A DNA stretch of 64,000 nucleotides from Synechococcus sp. CBW1002 (GCF_015840915.1 NZ_CP060398.1:2046001-2110000); one strand, 5' to 3'; shown: positions 14,433 through 27,173, counted from the first letter of the stretch. Numbers and translations: made by a program. The notes: generated by a model not told the origin, from the letters alone.

Positions 14433-15647
14433 ATGACAGCCCTGCCCACCTCGATCGCGCTGGTGCACGAGTGGTTCACACCCCGGGCGGTGGGGGGGGC
14501 GGAGGCCGTGGTCGAGCAGCTCGATGCCCTGCTCCATCCCCAGCTCTTTGCCCTGGTGGATGGGGAGAGTCAGCGACCGGGGAGCTGGCTGCATGGCCGG
14601 CGGATTGAGACCTCCTTCATCCAGACGCTGCCGTGGGGCGTCAGCCATGTGCAGCAGTACCTGCCCCTATTGCCCCTGGCGATCGAGCAGCTCGACCTGG
14701 GCGGCTACCCGCTGGTGCTGAGCAGCAACCATCTGGTGGCCAAGGGTGTGATCACCGGACCCGATCAGCTGCATGTGAGCTATGTCCATACGCCGGTTCG
14801 ATACGCCTGGGATCAGATGCATGCCTATCTGGCGCGCTCCGCCCTGGCGCGCAGTCCGCTCGGACCGCTGATCCGCGGCCAGCTGCATCGCCTGCGTCAG
14901 TGGGACGTGGTGAGCAGCAGCCGGGTCGACCATCTGATCGCCAATTCCCGCTTCACTGCCCGCCGGATCCAGCGCTGCTGGCGACGCACCGCCACGGTGG
15001 TGCATCCGCCGGTCGAGGTGGCTCGATTCCGCTGGGACCAGCCTCGCAGCGACACCTATCTCAGCGTCTGCAGGTTGGTGCCCTACAAGCGGGTCGATCT
15101 GGTGGTGGGAGCCTTCAATCGCCTCGGGTTACCGCTGGTGGTGATCGGCGATGGGCCCGAACGACGGCGACTCGAAGCCATGGCAGGCCCCAACGTCCAG
15201 TTTCTCGGCCACCGCCCCGCCGATGAGGTGACCACCTGGTTGCAACAGTGCCGTGCCTACGTCTATGCGGGGCTGGAGGATTTCGGGATCGCGCCGGTGG
15301 AGGCAATGGCGGCCGGCGCCCCTGTGATCGCGCTGGGGCAGGGCGGCCTGCTGGATAGTGTGCGTTGTCTGGAGAGCGGCGCGGCCCAGCCCACCGGGCT
15401 GTTGTTCCCTGATCAATCGGTGGAGAGCCTGGCGGCGGCCCTGGATCACTTCCACACGGAGCGGCTCTGGCGGCGGTTTCCCGCTGACGCCCAGCACGAC
15501 TGGGCCCAGCGTTTCTCCCCGGCCTGCTTCCGTCGCCGCATGCAGGAGCGGTTGGAGACCCTGTGGCTAGCCCATCGCCACCGCCTCGCCCATGCCAGGG
15601 CCCCTGTGCCTCTGGAGGAGCTGCCACCGATTGATGGGGCGGCCTGA
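14433..15647 (+). CDS. Glycosyltransferase family 4 protein
   Basis: 404 residues. The N-terminal domain opens with SIALVHEWFTPRAVGGAEAVVEQL, the usual GT4 acceptor-side start. The C-terminal domain has the donor-binding segment YLSVCRLVPYKRVDLVVGAFNRLGLPLVVIGDGPER (residues about 208-245), followed by VQFLGHRPADEV and AGLEDFGIAPVEAMAAGAPVIA, with the Glu of the EX7E motif. It probably transfers a nucleotide-activated sugar to a lipid- or surface-linked glycan. The sugar transferase gene 213 bases downstream supports an envelope polysaccharide role. Confidence 0.92.
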   Translation: MTALPTSIALVHEWFTPRAVGGAEAVVEQLDALLHPQLFALVDGESQRPGSWLHGRRIETSFIQTLPWGVSHVQQYLPLLPLAIEQLDLGGYPLVLSSNHLVAKGVITGPDQLHVSYVHTPVRYAWDQMHAYLARSALARSPLGPLIRGQLHRLRQWDVVSSSRVDHLIANSRFTARRIQRCWRRTATVVHPPVEVARFRWDQPRSDTYLSVCRLVPYKRVDLVVGAFNRLGLPLVVIGDGPERRRLEAMAGPNVQFLGHRPADEVTTWLQQCRAYVYAGLEDFGIAPVEAMAAGAPVIALGQGGLLDSVRCLESGAAQPTGLLFPDQSVESLAAALDHFHTERLWRRFPADAQHDWAQRFSPACFRRRMQERLETLWLAHRHRLAHARAPVPLEELPPIDGAA

Positions 15648-15860
15648 CTCCGATTTTTAGATTGCCGCCACCGCCGTGCGGCTTCGCTGCCGTCTGCCGC
15701 TACGTTTCTTGCCCCTGCCTCCCGACCTGCCAACGCAGGGTCCGCGTCCATCTCCGCCGCACCCACCCCTGCTTTCTCTGGGGGTGGTTCCCTGGTCGGT
15801 GCCTGGACGGCCCCGCCAGGAACCCTGCGGCGGCTGTCCCTGCCCTCCCCGCTCATACTG

Positions 15861-16523
15861 GTGAAGCGACCCTCCGCCCATCAGCTGATTCGCCTGCAGT
15901 CGAGGCGCTCGCGGGTGATCAAGCGCAGCGGCGACATCGTGTTTTCGCTGGCGGTGCTCAGCCTGGGTGCGCCGGTGTTCCTGCTGCTCGCCCTTCTGGT
16001 CAGGCTCACCTCCCGCGGGCCGGTGTTCTATGTGCAGCAGCGGGTGGGACGGGGCTATCGCAGCTTTGGCTGCATCAAGTTCCGCACGATGCGGCGCGAT
16101 GCCGACAGGTTGCTCTCCGCCCTGCTGGCGGAATCGCCCGATCTGGAGGAGGAATACCGCAACGACTTCAAGCTGCGCAAGGATCCACGCATCACCCGCC
16201 TCGGCAAATTCCTGCGTCGCTCCAGCCTTGACGAGTTGCCCCAGTTCGTGAATGTGCTGCGCGGTGAGATGAGCGTGGTGGGTCCGCGGCCGATCGTGGA
16301 AAAGGAGCTGGATCGCTACGCCGACCGTATGGATGAAGTGTTGGCCGTGCGGCCCGGTCTGACCGGCCTATGGCAGGTCTCCGGCCGCAACAACCTCACC
16401 TATGCCAAGCGGGTCAAGTTGGATGTGTCCTACGCGCGGCACCGGAGTTTCTGGATGGACCTGCGCATCATCCTGCGCACCTTCAGTGTCATCCTCGACC
16501 CCACGGACCGCGGCGCTTACTGA
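15861..16523 (+). CDS. Undecaprenyl-phosphate sugar phosphotransferase (bacterial sugar transferase)
   Basis: 220 residues, GTG start. A membrane hairpin segment is seen at residues about 20-47 (KRSGDIVFSLAVLSLGAPVFLLLALLVRL). The cytosolic catalytic domain carries KFRTM (near 72), the DP-rich segment KDPRITRLGKFLRRSSLDELPQ, and GEMSVVGPRPI. These features define the WbaP/WcaJ-type monotopic enzymes that put the first sugar-phosphate on undecaprenyl phosphate. It lacks the extra N-terminal membrane domain of larger family members. It shares strand and theme with the upstream GT4 gene. Confidence 0.92.
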   Translation: MKRPSAHQLIRLQSRRSRVIKRSGDIVFSLAVLSLGAPVFLLLALLVRLTSRGPVFYVQQRVGRGYRSFGCIKFRTMRRDADRLLSALLAESPDLEEEYRNDFKLRKDPRITRLGKFLRRSSLDELPQFVNVLRGEMSVVGPRPIVEKELDRYADRMDEVLAVRPGLTGLWQVSGRNNLTYAKRVKLDVSYARHRSFWMDLRIILRTFSVILDPTDRGAY

Positions 16524-17611
16524 GTCGACCACGGTGACACGTCAATGCAACCGCCAAGGGCAAGGGCAATGGCGAGGGCCGACAGCAACCACAGCCCCGT
16601 GAGCCGTCTGGTGAGCTGAAGCATGCGGGTCACCGCCAGTGCATCGGCGGGCCTTCCGGCGGCATGGAGCACCGGCTTCAGCTTCTGTAGGCCGCCGTAA
16701 TGGTTCAGCCCCCCCAGGTGCACATCCGCTGCCAGGGCATAGGCGGCTTGAGAGACGCCTGCATTGGGGGACGGGTCCGGCCTCCCCTGCAACAGAGCCC
16801 GGCGACAATTCACCAGGGCTGAACCTGGCCGACCCGCCGCCAACGGCAGGCTCAGGGCCACCAGCCGGCAGGGCAGCCAGGTGAGCAGATCATCGAGGCG
16901 GGCGCCGGCGGTGCCGAGCCAACGCAGACGGCCCTGGCGGTAACCGAGCATCGAATCCAGGGTGCTGGCCGCCTTGAAGCTCCAGGCCAGGCAGAGGGGG
17001 CCGGGCAGGACGACCAGAGCACGATCAGGCCAGGCGCACCAGAGCAGCGCACCCAGCAGCATCCAGAACAGGGGCGCGAACACACCATCCACCGCGTTCT
17101 CGCTGGCGGTTTCCGCGGCAGCCCGCAGGATCTCAGAGCGGCACAGGCCATCCACATCGCGGCCCACGATCCAGGCCAGCCGCTGGCGGGCCAGCTCCAG
17201 ATCAGCGGGCGAGCGCCCTGACGTGAACGGCGGCAGAGCCGCGACGACGGCCCGGACAGCCTGCTCCAGGCTGCGGCCGGCCAGAGCACTGGCCAGGGCG
17301 ATCACCAGCAGCGGCAGCGCGACCGGATGCACAAGGGTCAGCCGCTCGACCTGCCAACCAGCCAGGCCGCTCAGACCGACCACCAGCAGGGTGAGGCCGG
17401 TGCCAGCCAGGCGCAAGCGTCCGGGCCGATCGCCCGCCCAATCTTCAGCAACCCGACGGAACCATCCGATGCCCCAGCCGATCACCTGCACCGGGTGAAG
17501 CCAGCGCTGCGGATCACCCACCAGCCGATCCAGGGCCACGCCCGCCAGAACCGCGAGCATCGGGGCGAGGGGGACCAGCCGCAGCAGCGGCGGCAGGACA
17601 GAGGCCTCCAT
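16517..17611 (-). CDS. cobD: Adenosylcobinamide-phosphate synthase CobD/CbiB
   Basis: 364 residues, integral membrane. Recognised by LAGVALDRLVGDPQRWLHPVQVIG near the start, RDVDGLCRSEILRAAAETASENAVDGVFAPLFWML in the middle, AWSFKAASTLDSMLGYR and the late SPNAGVSQAAYALA with LGGLNHYGG. CobD attaches the aminopropanol arm to adenosylcobyric acid in cobalamin (pseudocobalamin in picocyanobacteria) synthesis. Its 3' end overlaps the convergent sugar transferase by 7 bases, and it starts 3 bases after the upstream permease gene. Confidence 0.93.
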   Translation of the reverse strand: MEASVLPPLLRLVPLAPMLAVLAGVALDRLVGDPQRWLHPVQVIGWGIGWFRRVAEDWAGDRPGRLRLAGTGLTLLVVGLSGLAGWQVERLTLVHPVALPLLVIALASALAGRSLEQAVRAVVAALPPFTSGRSPADLELARQRLAWIVGRDVDGLCRSEILRAAAETASENAVDGVFAPLFWMLLGALLWCAWPDRALVVLPGPLCLAWSFKAASTLDSMLGYRQGRLRWLGTAGARLDDLLTWLPCRLVALSLPLAAGRPGSALVNCRRALLQGRPDPSPNAGVSQAAYALAADVHLGGLNHYGGLQKLKPVLHAAGRPADALAVTRMLQLTRRLTGLWLLSALAIALALGGCIDVSPWSTQ

Positions 17612-17614
17612 CGC

Positions 17615-18700
17615 TCAGCTGGAGACCGCAGGCCGTGGCGGCCGGCCCAGCAGCAGCGCCATCGCCACAAAGGCGAGCACCTGCAGCGGAATGGCTTGGC
17701 CCAGGCCCAGCGACTGGGTGAGCAGGCCCATCGCCAGGCTGCCGGCCAGGCCGCCCACAGCGCCGGAGCGCTGCAAGGTCTGCCAGCGCAGGGGAGCGTC
17801 GCCCCGAACGGCCAGGCGATCCACCAAGGCTCCATCAGCGGCGGCAGCCAGAGCCCCGATGGGCACGAACAGCAGCACCGCCCCCCAGCCCGGCAAGGCT
17901 TGAACCTGGGTCAGCAGCAGCAGGCCAGCCATCAGCCCATAGCGGGCCCAGGTCGCCAGAACCGGCAGGCGGCCCTGAAGGCTGCGGCCCACGCCGTAGG
18001 CCGCCAGCACCATGGCGAAGTCAAAGCAGTTGCCTGCCCCCACGGCCCGCACCCAGAGGGGCAGCAGCGCGAAGAGGCTGCCGAACAGCAGCCCCTGCAG
18101 CACACAGTGGCGATCCAGGGGCAGCGGGGCCATCGAGGGCAGGGCCGCAGCCGCGGCAGTCGCTTCCGCAGCGCCATCAGCCGAGCCAACCGGAGCCTGC
18201 TCCCGCGGCATCAGAGCAGTGGCCCCGAGGGGAAGCAGCAACAACAGAGCCGGCACGAACTGCCTCACGGCCGGAAACAACACGGCCGTGAGCAGGTTGC
18301 CCGCCAGGGAGCCGAGGTCACTGCCCTGCCGCAGGCGTTCGATCGAGAGCTCCGGGTTGCGCAGCAGGCGCCGCTGCAACGGCAACTGGCTCAGTTCCCC
18401 GCCGATGCCGAACAGCAACACCGCCAGCAGGGATGCGATCAGCAGCCCGATGTCCGGCCAGCTGGAGGCCTTGCCCAGACTCACGCCCAGCAGCAGCAGC
18501 ACGCTGACCAGCTGCAGTCCATAGCCGGAGGCTCGGCGCCGCAGCGGCAACAGCACCGGCAGGGTGCCGAGGGCCGGCAACAGGCTGTTGAGCAGCGGCG
18601 ACGGCGTCAGGCCGCTCACCATCCAGGCGGTGGAGGCCAGGGTGAGGCTGGTGCCGGCCTGGGCGCTGCCCCAGAGCAGGGAGAGGCGGAGCGAGCGCAT
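17615..18700 (-). CDS. MFS-like multi-spanning membrane protein
   Basis: 361 residues with about ten hydrophobic segments arranged in pairs, for example [31 protein letters not shown] and [14 protein letters not shown]. Short basic loops ([16 protein letters not shown]) lie between halves. The pattern resembles a shortened major facilitator permease of the kind found beside cobalamin and envelope genes in picocyanobacteria. No substrate-defining motif was recognised. It ends 3 bases before cobD, suggesting co-transcription. Assignment to MFS is by topology only. Confidence 0.7.
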   Translation of the reverse strand: MRSLRLSLLWGSAQAGTSLTLASTAWMVSGLTPSPLLNSLLPALGTLPVLLPLRRRASGYGLQLVSVLLLLGVSLGKASSWPDIGLLIASLLAVLLFGIGGELSQLPLQRRLLRNPELSIERLRQGSDLGSLAGNLLTAVLFPAVRQFVPALLLLLPLGATALMPREQAPVGSADGAAEATAAAAALPSMAPLPLDRHCVLQGLLFGSLFALLPLWVRAVGAGNCFDFAMVLAAYGVGRSLQGRLPVLATWARYGLMAGLLLLTQVQALPGWGAVLLFVPIGALAAAADGALVDRLAVRGDAPLRWQTLQRSGAVGGLAGSLAMGLLTQSLGLGQAIPLQVLAFVAMALLLGRPPRPAVSS

Positions 18701-18770
18701 GGGGCGGTCACGACAACGGTCCGTGCCGGCAGGGCACGGACCCAGAATGGTGACAGGCGCCGGGTCGGGA

Positions 18771-20883
<2,113 letters not shown>

Positions 20884-20886
20884 GGC

Positions 20887-21489
20887 TCAGGCCTCGCTCG
20901 GGTGGGCAATCACACGATCAATCAGTCCATAATCCTTGGCCTCAGCGGCGCTGAGGAAATAATCTCGATCGGTGTCCTTCTCGATCTTCTCAAAGGGTTG
21001 GCCCGTCATCTCAGCCATGCTGTTGTTCAGCATGTCCTTCATGCGCAGGATCTCCTTGGCTTCGATCTCAATGTCCGAGGCCTGTCGCTGACTGGTGCCG
21101 CCGAGGGGTTGGTGAATCATGATCCGGCTGTGGGGCAGCGCCAGCCGCTTGCCTTTCGTGCCGGCGGCCAGCAGGAAAGCGCCCATGCTGGCCGCCAGGC
21201 CAACACAGATGGTCACCACATCGCTCTTGACATACTGCATGGTGTCGAAGATCGCCAAGCCGGCGGTCACCGATCCACCAGGAGAGTTGATGTAGAGATA
21301 AATCGGCTTGGAGTTATCATCAGAATCCAGATACAGCATCTGGGCCACCAGGGCATTGGCCACGGCATCGGTCACCTCGGAGCCAAGAAACAGGATGCGC
21401 TCCACCCCAAGGCGGGTATAGATGTCGACCCAGCGCTCGTACTGGCTGCCGGGCAAGCGGTAGGGAACGCTGGGGGTGCCGATGGGCAT
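20887..21489 (-). CDS. clpP3: ATP-dependent Clp protease proteolytic subunit (ClpP3-type, paired with ClpR)
   Basis: 200 residues. The catalytic triad is visible: Ser in [11 protein letters not shown] (near residue 100), His in MIHQPLGG (near 125) and Asp in [14 protein letters not shown] (near 174). Substrate-groove segment INSPGGSV is present. In cyanobacteria the ClpP copy next to ClpR forms the essential ClpP3/R core that works with ClpC and ClpS. Here clpR is directly upstream in the same direction with a 71-base gap, matching that layout. Confidence 0.93.
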   Translation of the reverse strand: MPIGTPSVPYRLPGSQYERWVDIYTRLGVERILFLGSEVTDAVANALVAQMLYLDSDDNSKPIYLYINSPGGSVTAGLAIFDTMQYVKSDVVTICVGLAASMGAFLLAAGTKGKRLALPHSRIMIHQPLGGTSQRQASDIEIEAKEILRMKDMLNNSMAEMTGQPFEKIEKDTDRDYFLSAAEAKDYGLIDRVIAHPSEA

Positions 21490-21560
21490 GACGACGTGCG
21501 AGTGGCGGAGGGGAACTGGGGGATGGCGGCCGGGGCCGCACTGGAACGAAACTGATCGGC

Positions 21561-22241
21561 TCAGCTGATGCCGGCCGCCTTGGCGGGGCCGGGCAGATCC
21601 TTCTGGCTGGTGAGCACCCGGTCAATCAGGCCATACTCCACAGCTTCCTCGGCCGTGAGGTAAGTCATGCGGTCGGAGTCGCGCGAGAGCTGCTCGACGC
21701 TCTTGCCGGTGTTGGCGGCCAGCATCTCGAGCATGGTCTGCTTGTTGTGCAGCACTTCCTTGGCCCGGATCTGGATGTCGGTGGCCTGGCCACGGGCGCC
21801 GCTGCGGGGCTGATGCAGCACGATCGAGGCATGACGCAGGGCGGCTCGGTGGCCTTTCGTGCCGGCCGACAGGATCATGGCGGCCGTGCCCATGGCCTGG
21901 CCGATGCAGATGGTGTGGACCGGCGGCTTCACATAGCGGAGCGTGTCGGCGATGGCGAAGGCCTCGGTCTCGAAGCCGATGGCATCACCCGAATACCAGC
22001 TGGTGCCGGTGGAGTTGATGTAGAAGAAGATCGGCTTCTCCGGATTGTCGAACTCCAGGTAGAGCAACTGGGCAATGATCAGCTCAGTCACGTCGATGCC
22101 CATCTGCCGCTTGGCATCGTCGTCGCTGAACAGGGGCAGACCGAGATAGACGATCCGCTCCTTCAGCAGGAGGCTGGGCAGGTCCGGCGGCGGCGTGCGC
22201 AGGACGGCTGAATCGCCGTAGTAGGGGGCCGACACCGACAT
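21561..22241 (-). CDS. clpR: ClpR, non-catalytic Clp protease core subunit
   Basis: 226 residues with the ClpP fold, but the nucleophile position is changed: the motif reads [20 protein letters not shown] instead of the usual A-S-M-G, so Ser is absent. The groove segment [20 protein letters not shown] contains an insertion typical of Clp[17 protein letters not shown] keeps the His region. ClpR subunits are structural partners of ClpP3 in cyanobacteria and plastids. It is first of the clpR-clpP3 pair and probably of the PhyH gene after it. Confidence 0.93.
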   Translation of the reverse strand: MSVSAPYYGDSAVLRTPPPDLPSLLLKERIVYLGLPLFSDDDAKRQMGIDVTELIIAQLLYLEFDNPEKPIFFYINSTGTSWYSGDAIGFETEAFAIADTLRYVKPPVHTICIGQAMGTAAMILSAGTKGHRAALRHASIVLHQPRSGARGQATDIQIRAKEVLHNKQTMLEMLAANTGKSVEQLSRDSDRMTYLTAEEAVEYGLIDRVLTSQKDLPGPAKAAGIS

Positions 22242-22271
22242 CCGCTGAGCACCTGAGGCTTGGCCAGGAGC

Positions 22272-23408
22272 CTAGCGGGGGTTGGTCTGGCTGCCGCGAG
22301 GGGCTGTGGGGGTCGGCTTTCCGCCCGTCTTGCCGCCAGAGGGCTGCGGTTCGCAGCGGGCAAAGACCATGCGACCGGAGGGAGTCTGGAGAGCCCCGGT
22401 CACCACCACCGGCAGGCGTTCGCCGATGCGACCGCTGGCGTCTTCCACCACCACCATGGTGCCGTCTTCCAGGTAGCCCACCCCCTGGGCCGCCTCCTTG
22501 CCCTCGCGCACGATCTTCAGCTGCAGGCCGTCGCCGGGCTGCACCTCGGGACGCAGGGCGATCACCAGCTCGCTGAGGTTGAGCACCCGCAGCTGCTTCA
22601 CCTGGGCCACCTGGGCCAGGTTGTAGTCGGCGGTCAACAGAGTGCCGCCGGTGTCTGCGGTGAGGGCGAGCAGCTTGTCGTCGGCGCCGGCGCCCTCGTA
22701 GCGGGTGCTGTTCACCACCAGCCGCCGGCCGTAGTCGGTGCGCAGTTCGGTGAGCAGCTTGAGGCCGCGGCGCCCCTTGCCGCGCTTCTCGGCATTGCCG
22801 GAGTCGGCCAGGGCCTGGAGCTCGTCGATCACGGCCTGGGCCACGATCACCTGGCCTTCCAGCAGCCCCGAATCCAGCAGGCCACGGATGCGGCCGTCAA
22901 TGATCACACTGGTGTCGAGAATCTTGGCCGTAGCGGGCTGCAACACGCCATCGGCCACCAGCATCGCTTCGGTGCTGGACGGATTGAACAGGCGCAACAG
23001 GGTGCGGCCATGCACCTCGGCCAGGTTGTAGCCGGACACACCGAAGAACACGTTGCTGAGCACTGCCGCCAATGGCTTCACCAGCACCACTTCCCACGGC
23101 AGGGGCAGCAGCAGAATCGGAGCCAATAACAGGTTGGCCACCAGCAGACCGAGGATGAGCCCCACCGCCCGGCTGACCAGCAGATCGGTGGGCATGCTGC
23201 GCACCTGGGCCATCAGGCGGCGGCGCAGCTGGCCGAAGAAGATACCGGCGATCAGCCCGAAGAAGGCGCCGAAGCCCCCCATCACCCAGCGCAGACCTTC
23301 CAGGTTGGTGACCTGCAGCAGCAGCGGTTCGGGCAGCAGATCAACGCCCAGCCAGCCGGTGGCGGCGCCGGAGATCAGGAACAGGATCAGGATGAGGGTG
23401 TCCAGCAT
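22272..23408 (-). CDS. PIN/TRAM domain membrane protein (YacL-like)
   Basis: 378 residues from the ATG at 23408 (MLDTLILILFLISG). Four hydrophobic segments occupy residues 1-125. A PIN nuclease-like domain follows (KILDTSVIIDGRIRGLLDSG near 165, ADDKLLALTADTGGTLLTADYNL near 245), with the acidic residues of the metal site. A C-terminal TRAM domain runs about 285-350 (VREGKEAAQGVGYLEDGTMVVVEDA). A flexible Lys/Pro tail ends the protein. Homologues are conserved in cyanobacteria, and an RNA-related role is likely but unproven. It is divergent from hemW. Confidence 0.88.
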   Translation of the reverse strand: MLDTLILILFLISGAATGWLGVDLLPEPLLLQVTNLEGLRWVMGGFGAFFGLIAGIFFGQLRRRLMAQVRSMPTDLLVSRAVGLILGLLVANLLLAPILLLPLPWEVVLVKPLAAVLSNVFFGVSGYNLAEVHGRTLLRLFNPSSTEAMLVADGVLQPATAKILDTSVIIDGRIRGLLDSGLLEGQVIVAQAVIDELQALADSGNAEKRGKGRRGLKLLTELRTDYGRRLVVNSTRYEGAGADDKLLALTADTGGTLLTADYNLAQVAQVKQLRVLNLSELVIALRPEVQPGDGLQLKIVREGKEAAQGVGYLEDGTMVVVEDASGRIGERLPVVVTGALQTPSGRMVFARCEPQPSGGKTGGKPTPTAPRGSQTNPR

Positions 23409-23486
23409 CCGCCCGGTGGGGCTCAATGTGCAGGTGCGGGCAGCATGCCGGATCCCCGCCTGTTTGGCTGCGCCAGGTAACCGCCC

Positions 23487-24803
23487 ATGACGGCCCCATG
23501 GCCATGGCCACCGCGCAGTGCCTATCTGCACATTCCCTTCTGCCATCGCCGTTGCTTCTACTGCGACTTCCCGGTGGTACCCCTGGGGGATCGGGCCGAT
23601 GGCAGCCGCTCACCCTCGATTCCCGCCTATCTGGCCCTGCTGGAGGCGGAGATCGCCGCGTCGCCCCCGGGGCCATCCCTCTCCACCGTGTACCTGGGCG
23701 GCGGCACACCGTCGCTGCTGACGCCGGAGCAGGTGGAGGGGCTGCTGGCGTCGCTGCAGAGGCGCTATGGGCTGGCGGCAGGCGCCGAACTCAGCCTGGA
23801 GCTCGATCCGGCCAGTTTCGATCAGACGCGGCTGGAGGGCTATTTGTCGGCGGGCATCAACCGGGTCAGCCTGGGGGGCCAGAGCTTCGACGACACCGTG
23901 CTGGCGGGCCTGGGGCGGCGGCACCGCCGTTCTGATCTGCTGGAGGCCTGCGGCTGGCTGGCCGCCGCCCAACGACGCGGCAGCCTGCGCAGCTGGAGCC
24001 TGGATCTGATCCAGGGTCTGCCCCTGATGCTGGCGGCCCCAGAGGCCTCAGAGACCGCTGCTGGGGCCGCTGAGGCGGTGCAACGCCACTGGCGGGCCCA
24101 GTTGGAGGCGGCGGTGGCCCAGGCGCCTCCCCACCTGTCGATTTATGACCTGATCGTGGAGCCGGGCACGGTGTTCGCCCGTCGCCTGGAGCAGGGGAAT
24201 CTGGATCTGCCGGACGGGGATCTTGGTGCGGATCTGATGGAGCTCACCTGGGAGCGGCTTCAGGCTGCCGGCTACGGCCATTACGAGATCTCCAACTACG
24301 CCCGACCTGGCCATGCCTCGCGCCACAACCGCGTCTACTGGAGCGGAGGCGGCTGGTGGGGCTTTGGCATGGGGGCCACCAGCGCTCCCGATGGCGCGCG
24401 GCTGGCCCGCCCTCGCACCCGCGAGGCTTATGCCACCTGGCTGGCCGCGGCAGCCGATCCGAACAACGCCGATGCCGCAGGGGCAAGCCAGAGCATGGGG
24501 ATGCCGCTGGATGAGCGCCTGCTGGTGGGGTTACGGCGGCGGGAGGGGGTGAATCTGGCCGCACTGGCCCGCTCCCATGGGCTGGCGGCAGCTGATCTGA
24601 TCGCGTTGCAAGAGCGACTGCAGTCCTTCCTGGAGGGCGGGCAGCTGCTGATCGAGGGCCCCCGCTGGCGCCTGAGCGATCCCAAGGGGCTTGCCCTCAG
24701 CAATGCGGTGCTGCGGGAGCTGCTGGACTGGTATCAGGGGTGGGAGGAGCGGCAGGCGAAGCGTTCAGCCCCGCGACCCAGCCCCGAAGAGCTTCCACAC
24801 TGA
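23487..24803 (+). CDS. hemW: HemW-type radical SAM protein (HemN-like)
   Basis: 438 residues. [19 protein letters not shown] contains the CxxxCxxC cluster site of radical SAM enzymes, here CHRRCFYC near residue 19. GGGTPS (near 73), [20 protein letters not shown] and SLDLIQGLP follow in the order seen in HemW. HemW is a heme chaperone rather than a coproporphyrinogen oxidase. It lacks the N-terminal extension typical of true HemN. The 3' 107 bases overlap panB on the other strand. Confidence 0.9.
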   Translation: MTAPWPWPPRSAYLHIPFCHRRCFYCDFPVVPLGDRADGSRSPSIPAYLALLEAEIAASPPGPSLSTVYLGGGTPSLLTPEQVEGLLASLQRRYGLAAGAELSLELDPASFDQTRLEGYLSAGINRVSLGGQSFDDTVLAGLGRRHRRSDLLEACGWLAAAQRRGSLRSWSLDLIQGLPLMLAAPEASETAAGAAEAVQRHWRAQLEAAVAQAPPHLSIYDLIVEPGTVFARRLEQGNLDLPDGDLGADLMELTWERLQAAGYGHYEISNYARPGHASRHNRVYWSGGGWWGFGMGATSAPDGARLARPRTREAYATWLAAAADPNNADAAGASQSMGMPLDERLLVGLRRREGVNLAALARSHGLAAADLIALQERLQSFLEGGQLLIEGPRWRLSDPKGLALSNAVLRELLDWYQGWEERQAKRSAPRPSPEELPH

Positions 24804-25533
24804 GGCCGCGGCCATCGATCAGCGGCGGGCTGAAGGGTGGCTGGCGGTGGGTCAGACCAAGCAGATCGGCGGTGACCCGCACCTGGCCATCACAGCCATC
24901 GCCGGCGCCGATGCCGATCACCGGCAGCAGCAGCTGCCGACTGAGTTCCGTGGCCAGAGCCGATGGCACATGTTCCAGCACCAGGGCAAAGCAGCCGACC
25001 TCCTGCAGCTGCCTGGCACGCCGCTTCAGCTGCTCCTGGCTGGCTGGATCGTTTGCCTGCTGGCGATAGCCAAGCTGGTGCACGGCCTGGGGGGTGAGCC
25101 CGAGATGCCCCATCACCGGGATGCCATGACGCACCAACCGGTCCATCACGGCCAGGGTCTCCGGTTCGGCCCCCTCCAGCTTCACAGCGGCGGCCGGACT
25201 GTCCTTCAGCACCCGGCCGGCCGCCGCCATCGCCTGATCGGGACCGCACTGATAGCTGAGAAATGGCAGATCGCAGATCAGCAGCGGCTGATGGGCCGGC
25301 GGCCGCCGCAGACCCCGCCCCACCGCCCGGCAGTGGTGCAGCATCTCCTCCAGCGTCACCGGCAGGGTGGTGGGATGCCCCAGCACCACCATGGCCAGGG
25401 AGTCGCCGACCAGCACGGCATCGGCCCCCGCCTCCTCAACCAGGGCCGCGGAGAGGGCATCCCAGGCGGTGAGGATGGCGATCGGCAGGCCGGCTTGCTT
25501 GCGGCTCAGCAGATCACCGGGGCGCAGGGGCAC
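24697..25533 (-). CDS. panB: 3-methyl-2-oxobutanoate hydroxymethyltransferase
   Basis: 278 residues. PanB pattern: [34 protein letters not shown] (Asp metal ligand), then [24 protein letters not shown]-like and [18 protein letters not shown]. The TIM-barrel enzyme adds a hydroxymethyl group from methylene-tetrahydrofolate to 2-oxoisovalerate, the first step to pantothenate. The last 30 residues are a Pro/Ala-rich tail not needed for the fold, and this is the part encoded opposite the end of hemW. Confidence 0.95.
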   Translation of the reverse strand: MPLRPGDLLSRKQAGLPIAILTAWDALSAALVEEAGADAVLVGDSLAMVVLGHPTTLPVTLEEMLHHCRAVGRGLRRPPAHQPLLICDLPFLSYQCGPDQAMAAAGRVLKDSPAAAVKLEGAEPETLAVMDRLVRHGIPVMGHLGLTPQAVHQLGYRQQANDPASQEQLKRRARQLQEVGCFALVLEHVPSALATELSRQLLLPVIGIGAGDGCDGQVRVTADLLGLTHRQPPFSPPLIDGRGLSVEALRGWVAGLNASPAAPPTPDTSPAAPAAPHC

Positions 25534-25570
25534 GGCGGAACGGCAGCGGAGGGCCCATTGCTAGCATTGC

Positions 25571-25667
25571 CTCGACTCGGACCCACGCGGCCCTGACGCC
25601 TAAATCTGGTCAGGACCGGAAGGGAGCAGCCACACGGGATGCTCAGAGCAGGCGTGGACTCCGGGTC
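25571..25667 (+). ncRNA. ffs: Signal recognition particle RNA (4.5S-type)
   Basis: The apical domain shows the invariant SRP pattern: GGTCAGGACCGGAAGGGAGC followed by AGCC, then the 3' internal-loop side (GGATGCTCAGAGCAGGCGTGG). The outer ends pair (GGACCCACGC with GCGTGGACTCC). Length of about 97 nt fits bacterial 4.5S RNA. A TAGCAT hexamer at 25562-25567 is a plausible -10. The RNA works with Ffh in membrane targeting. Exact ends are approximate. Confidence 0.9.
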
Positions 25668-25967
25668 ACCCATTCGATTGCAACAGTCCTCCGGATAAGT
25701 CATCGGAGGGGAAACAGGAGAGTGAAGTCCGGCAACTGTTGGAGCGAGAGACTCCTTCAGCCGGAGTGATGATCCCTTCACTCAGAACCTGGCCTCTCAG
25801 ACATTGCTCCGCTCAAGCGGTAGCAACCAGGAAACCAGGGAGGTTCCTGACAGCTGCCTGTTGAACAACTGCTGTCTGGACTGGAAGAGAACTCGTCTCA
25901 ACCACTGGTTCAAGCGGATGTCTAGGTTGTGAAAATTCTTCCCAGATCGCCTTCTGGCAGCAGGAAC
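25668..25967. other. Gene-free stretch after SRP RNA
   Basis: 300 bases between the SRP RNA and the end of ftsZ. No credible coding frame was found. The sequence is less GC-rich than the coding neighbours and has several short complementary runs (GGAGCGAGAGACTCC; GGAACC-like repeats at 25835-25855), so an additional small RNA or long 3' leader is possible but unsupported. Confidence 0.35.
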
Positions 25968-27173
25968 TCAGTCGGCGCGAGTCTGGCGCTTGAGCAGGAA
26001 AGCGGGGATATTGGCGCCTTGGTCTGAACTGTCGGCATTGAGAGTCTCGGCAGGGGTGAACTGGGTCACCGCCGGGCGCTCCACGCGGTAGGGACCGCCA
26101 CTGTCGAAGCCTGTGGCGATCACGGTCACGTGAATCTCGCCCTCCATGGCTTCGTCCACCACGGCGCCGACGATGATGTTGGCATCAGGGTCGACCACGT
26201 CGTAAATCACCTCAGAGGCGGTGGTCATGTCCTCGAGGGTCATGTCCCGACCCCCACTGATGTTGATCACACAGCCGCGGGCTCCGTCGATGCGGGCCGC
26301 CTCCAGCAGGGGGCTGCTCATGGCGGCCTGGGCGGCTTCGATGGCGCGGGAGCGACCCGACCCCACACCAATGCCCAGCAGAGCAGTGCCGGCCTCGGAC
26401 ATGACCGAGCGCACGTCGGCGAAATCGACGTTGACCAGGCCAGGGCGGGTGATGATGTCGCTGATGCCTTTGACGCCCATCCGGAGCACGTCGTCGGCGG
26501 CGCGGAAGGCCTCCTGCAGAGGAGCCCCGGCGATGGCTTCGCGCAGCCGGTCGTTGGGGATCACGATCAGGGTGTCCACATGTTCGGCCAGGCGGGCGAT
26601 GCCCTCCTCCGCCTGACGCATGCGCTTGCGACCCTCGAAACTGAAGGGTTTGGTGACGATGCCCACCGTGAGGGCTCCGCATTCCTTGGCCACCTCGGCC
26701 AGGATCGGCGCCGCCCCGGTGCCGGTGCCGCCGCCCATGCCAGCGGCGATGAAGATCAGGTCCGAACCCTGAAGCGACTCCAGCAGCTCATTGCGCGACT
26801 CCTCGGCGGCCTTCTGGCCGATCACAGGATTGCCGCCTGCTCCGAGGCCGCGGGTGAGTTTCTGGCCAAGCTGCACCCGTTGCTGAGCCGCAGATTGAAG
26901 CAGCGCCTGGGCGTCGGTATTGAGAACCCGGTAGCCGACCCCTTGGAGGTCGGAGGCAATCATGCGGTTGACGGCATTGCTTCCGCCTCCACCCACACCG
27001 ATCACCTCAATGCGGGCGGACTGACTGGGGACGATGCCGTTGCTGCTCACGAGTGTCTGTCTCAAGTCGGCGTCGACCTGTAGTCCAGCATGGCCGGAAT
27101 GGGCCGGCAGGTGCAACTGTCGGTCCTGGTCATGCTGCATCGGAGGGCATGTGCCGTTGGTCTGCGGCTGCAT
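25968..27173 (-). CDS. ftsZ: Cell division protein FtsZ
   Basis: 401 residues if begun at the ATG at 27173; the frame stays open to 27242, and an ATG at 27140 is also possible. The conserved domain begins with [19 protein letters not shown]. Tubulin signature [10 protein letters not shown] is present, as is the T7-loop region ([20 protein letters not shown]) that completes the neighbour's GTPase site. The N-terminal tail is long and Gln/His-rich, and a short C-terminal tail ends LLKRQTRAD. FtsZ forms the division ring. ftsQ lies just upstream in the same direction. Confidence 0.96.
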   Translation of the reverse strand: MQPQTNGTCPPMQHDQDRQLHLPAHSGHAGLQVDADLRQTLVSSNGIVPSQSARIEVIGVGGGGSNAVNRMIASDLQGVGYRVLNTDAQALLQSAAQQRVQLGQKLTRGLGAGGNPVIGQKAAEESRNELLESLQGSDLIFIAAGMGGGTGTGAAPILAEVAKECGALTVGIVTKPFSFEGRKRMRQAEEGIARLAEHVDTLIVIPNDRLREAIAGAPLQEAFRAADDVLRMGVKGISDIITRPGLVNVDFADVRSVMSEAGTALLGIGVGSGRSRAIEAAQAAMSSPLLEAARIDGARGCVINISGGRDMTLEDMTTASEVIYDVVDPDANIIVGAVVDEAMEGEIHVTVIATGFDSGGPYRVERPAVTQFTPAETLNADSSDQGANIPAFLLKRQTRAD

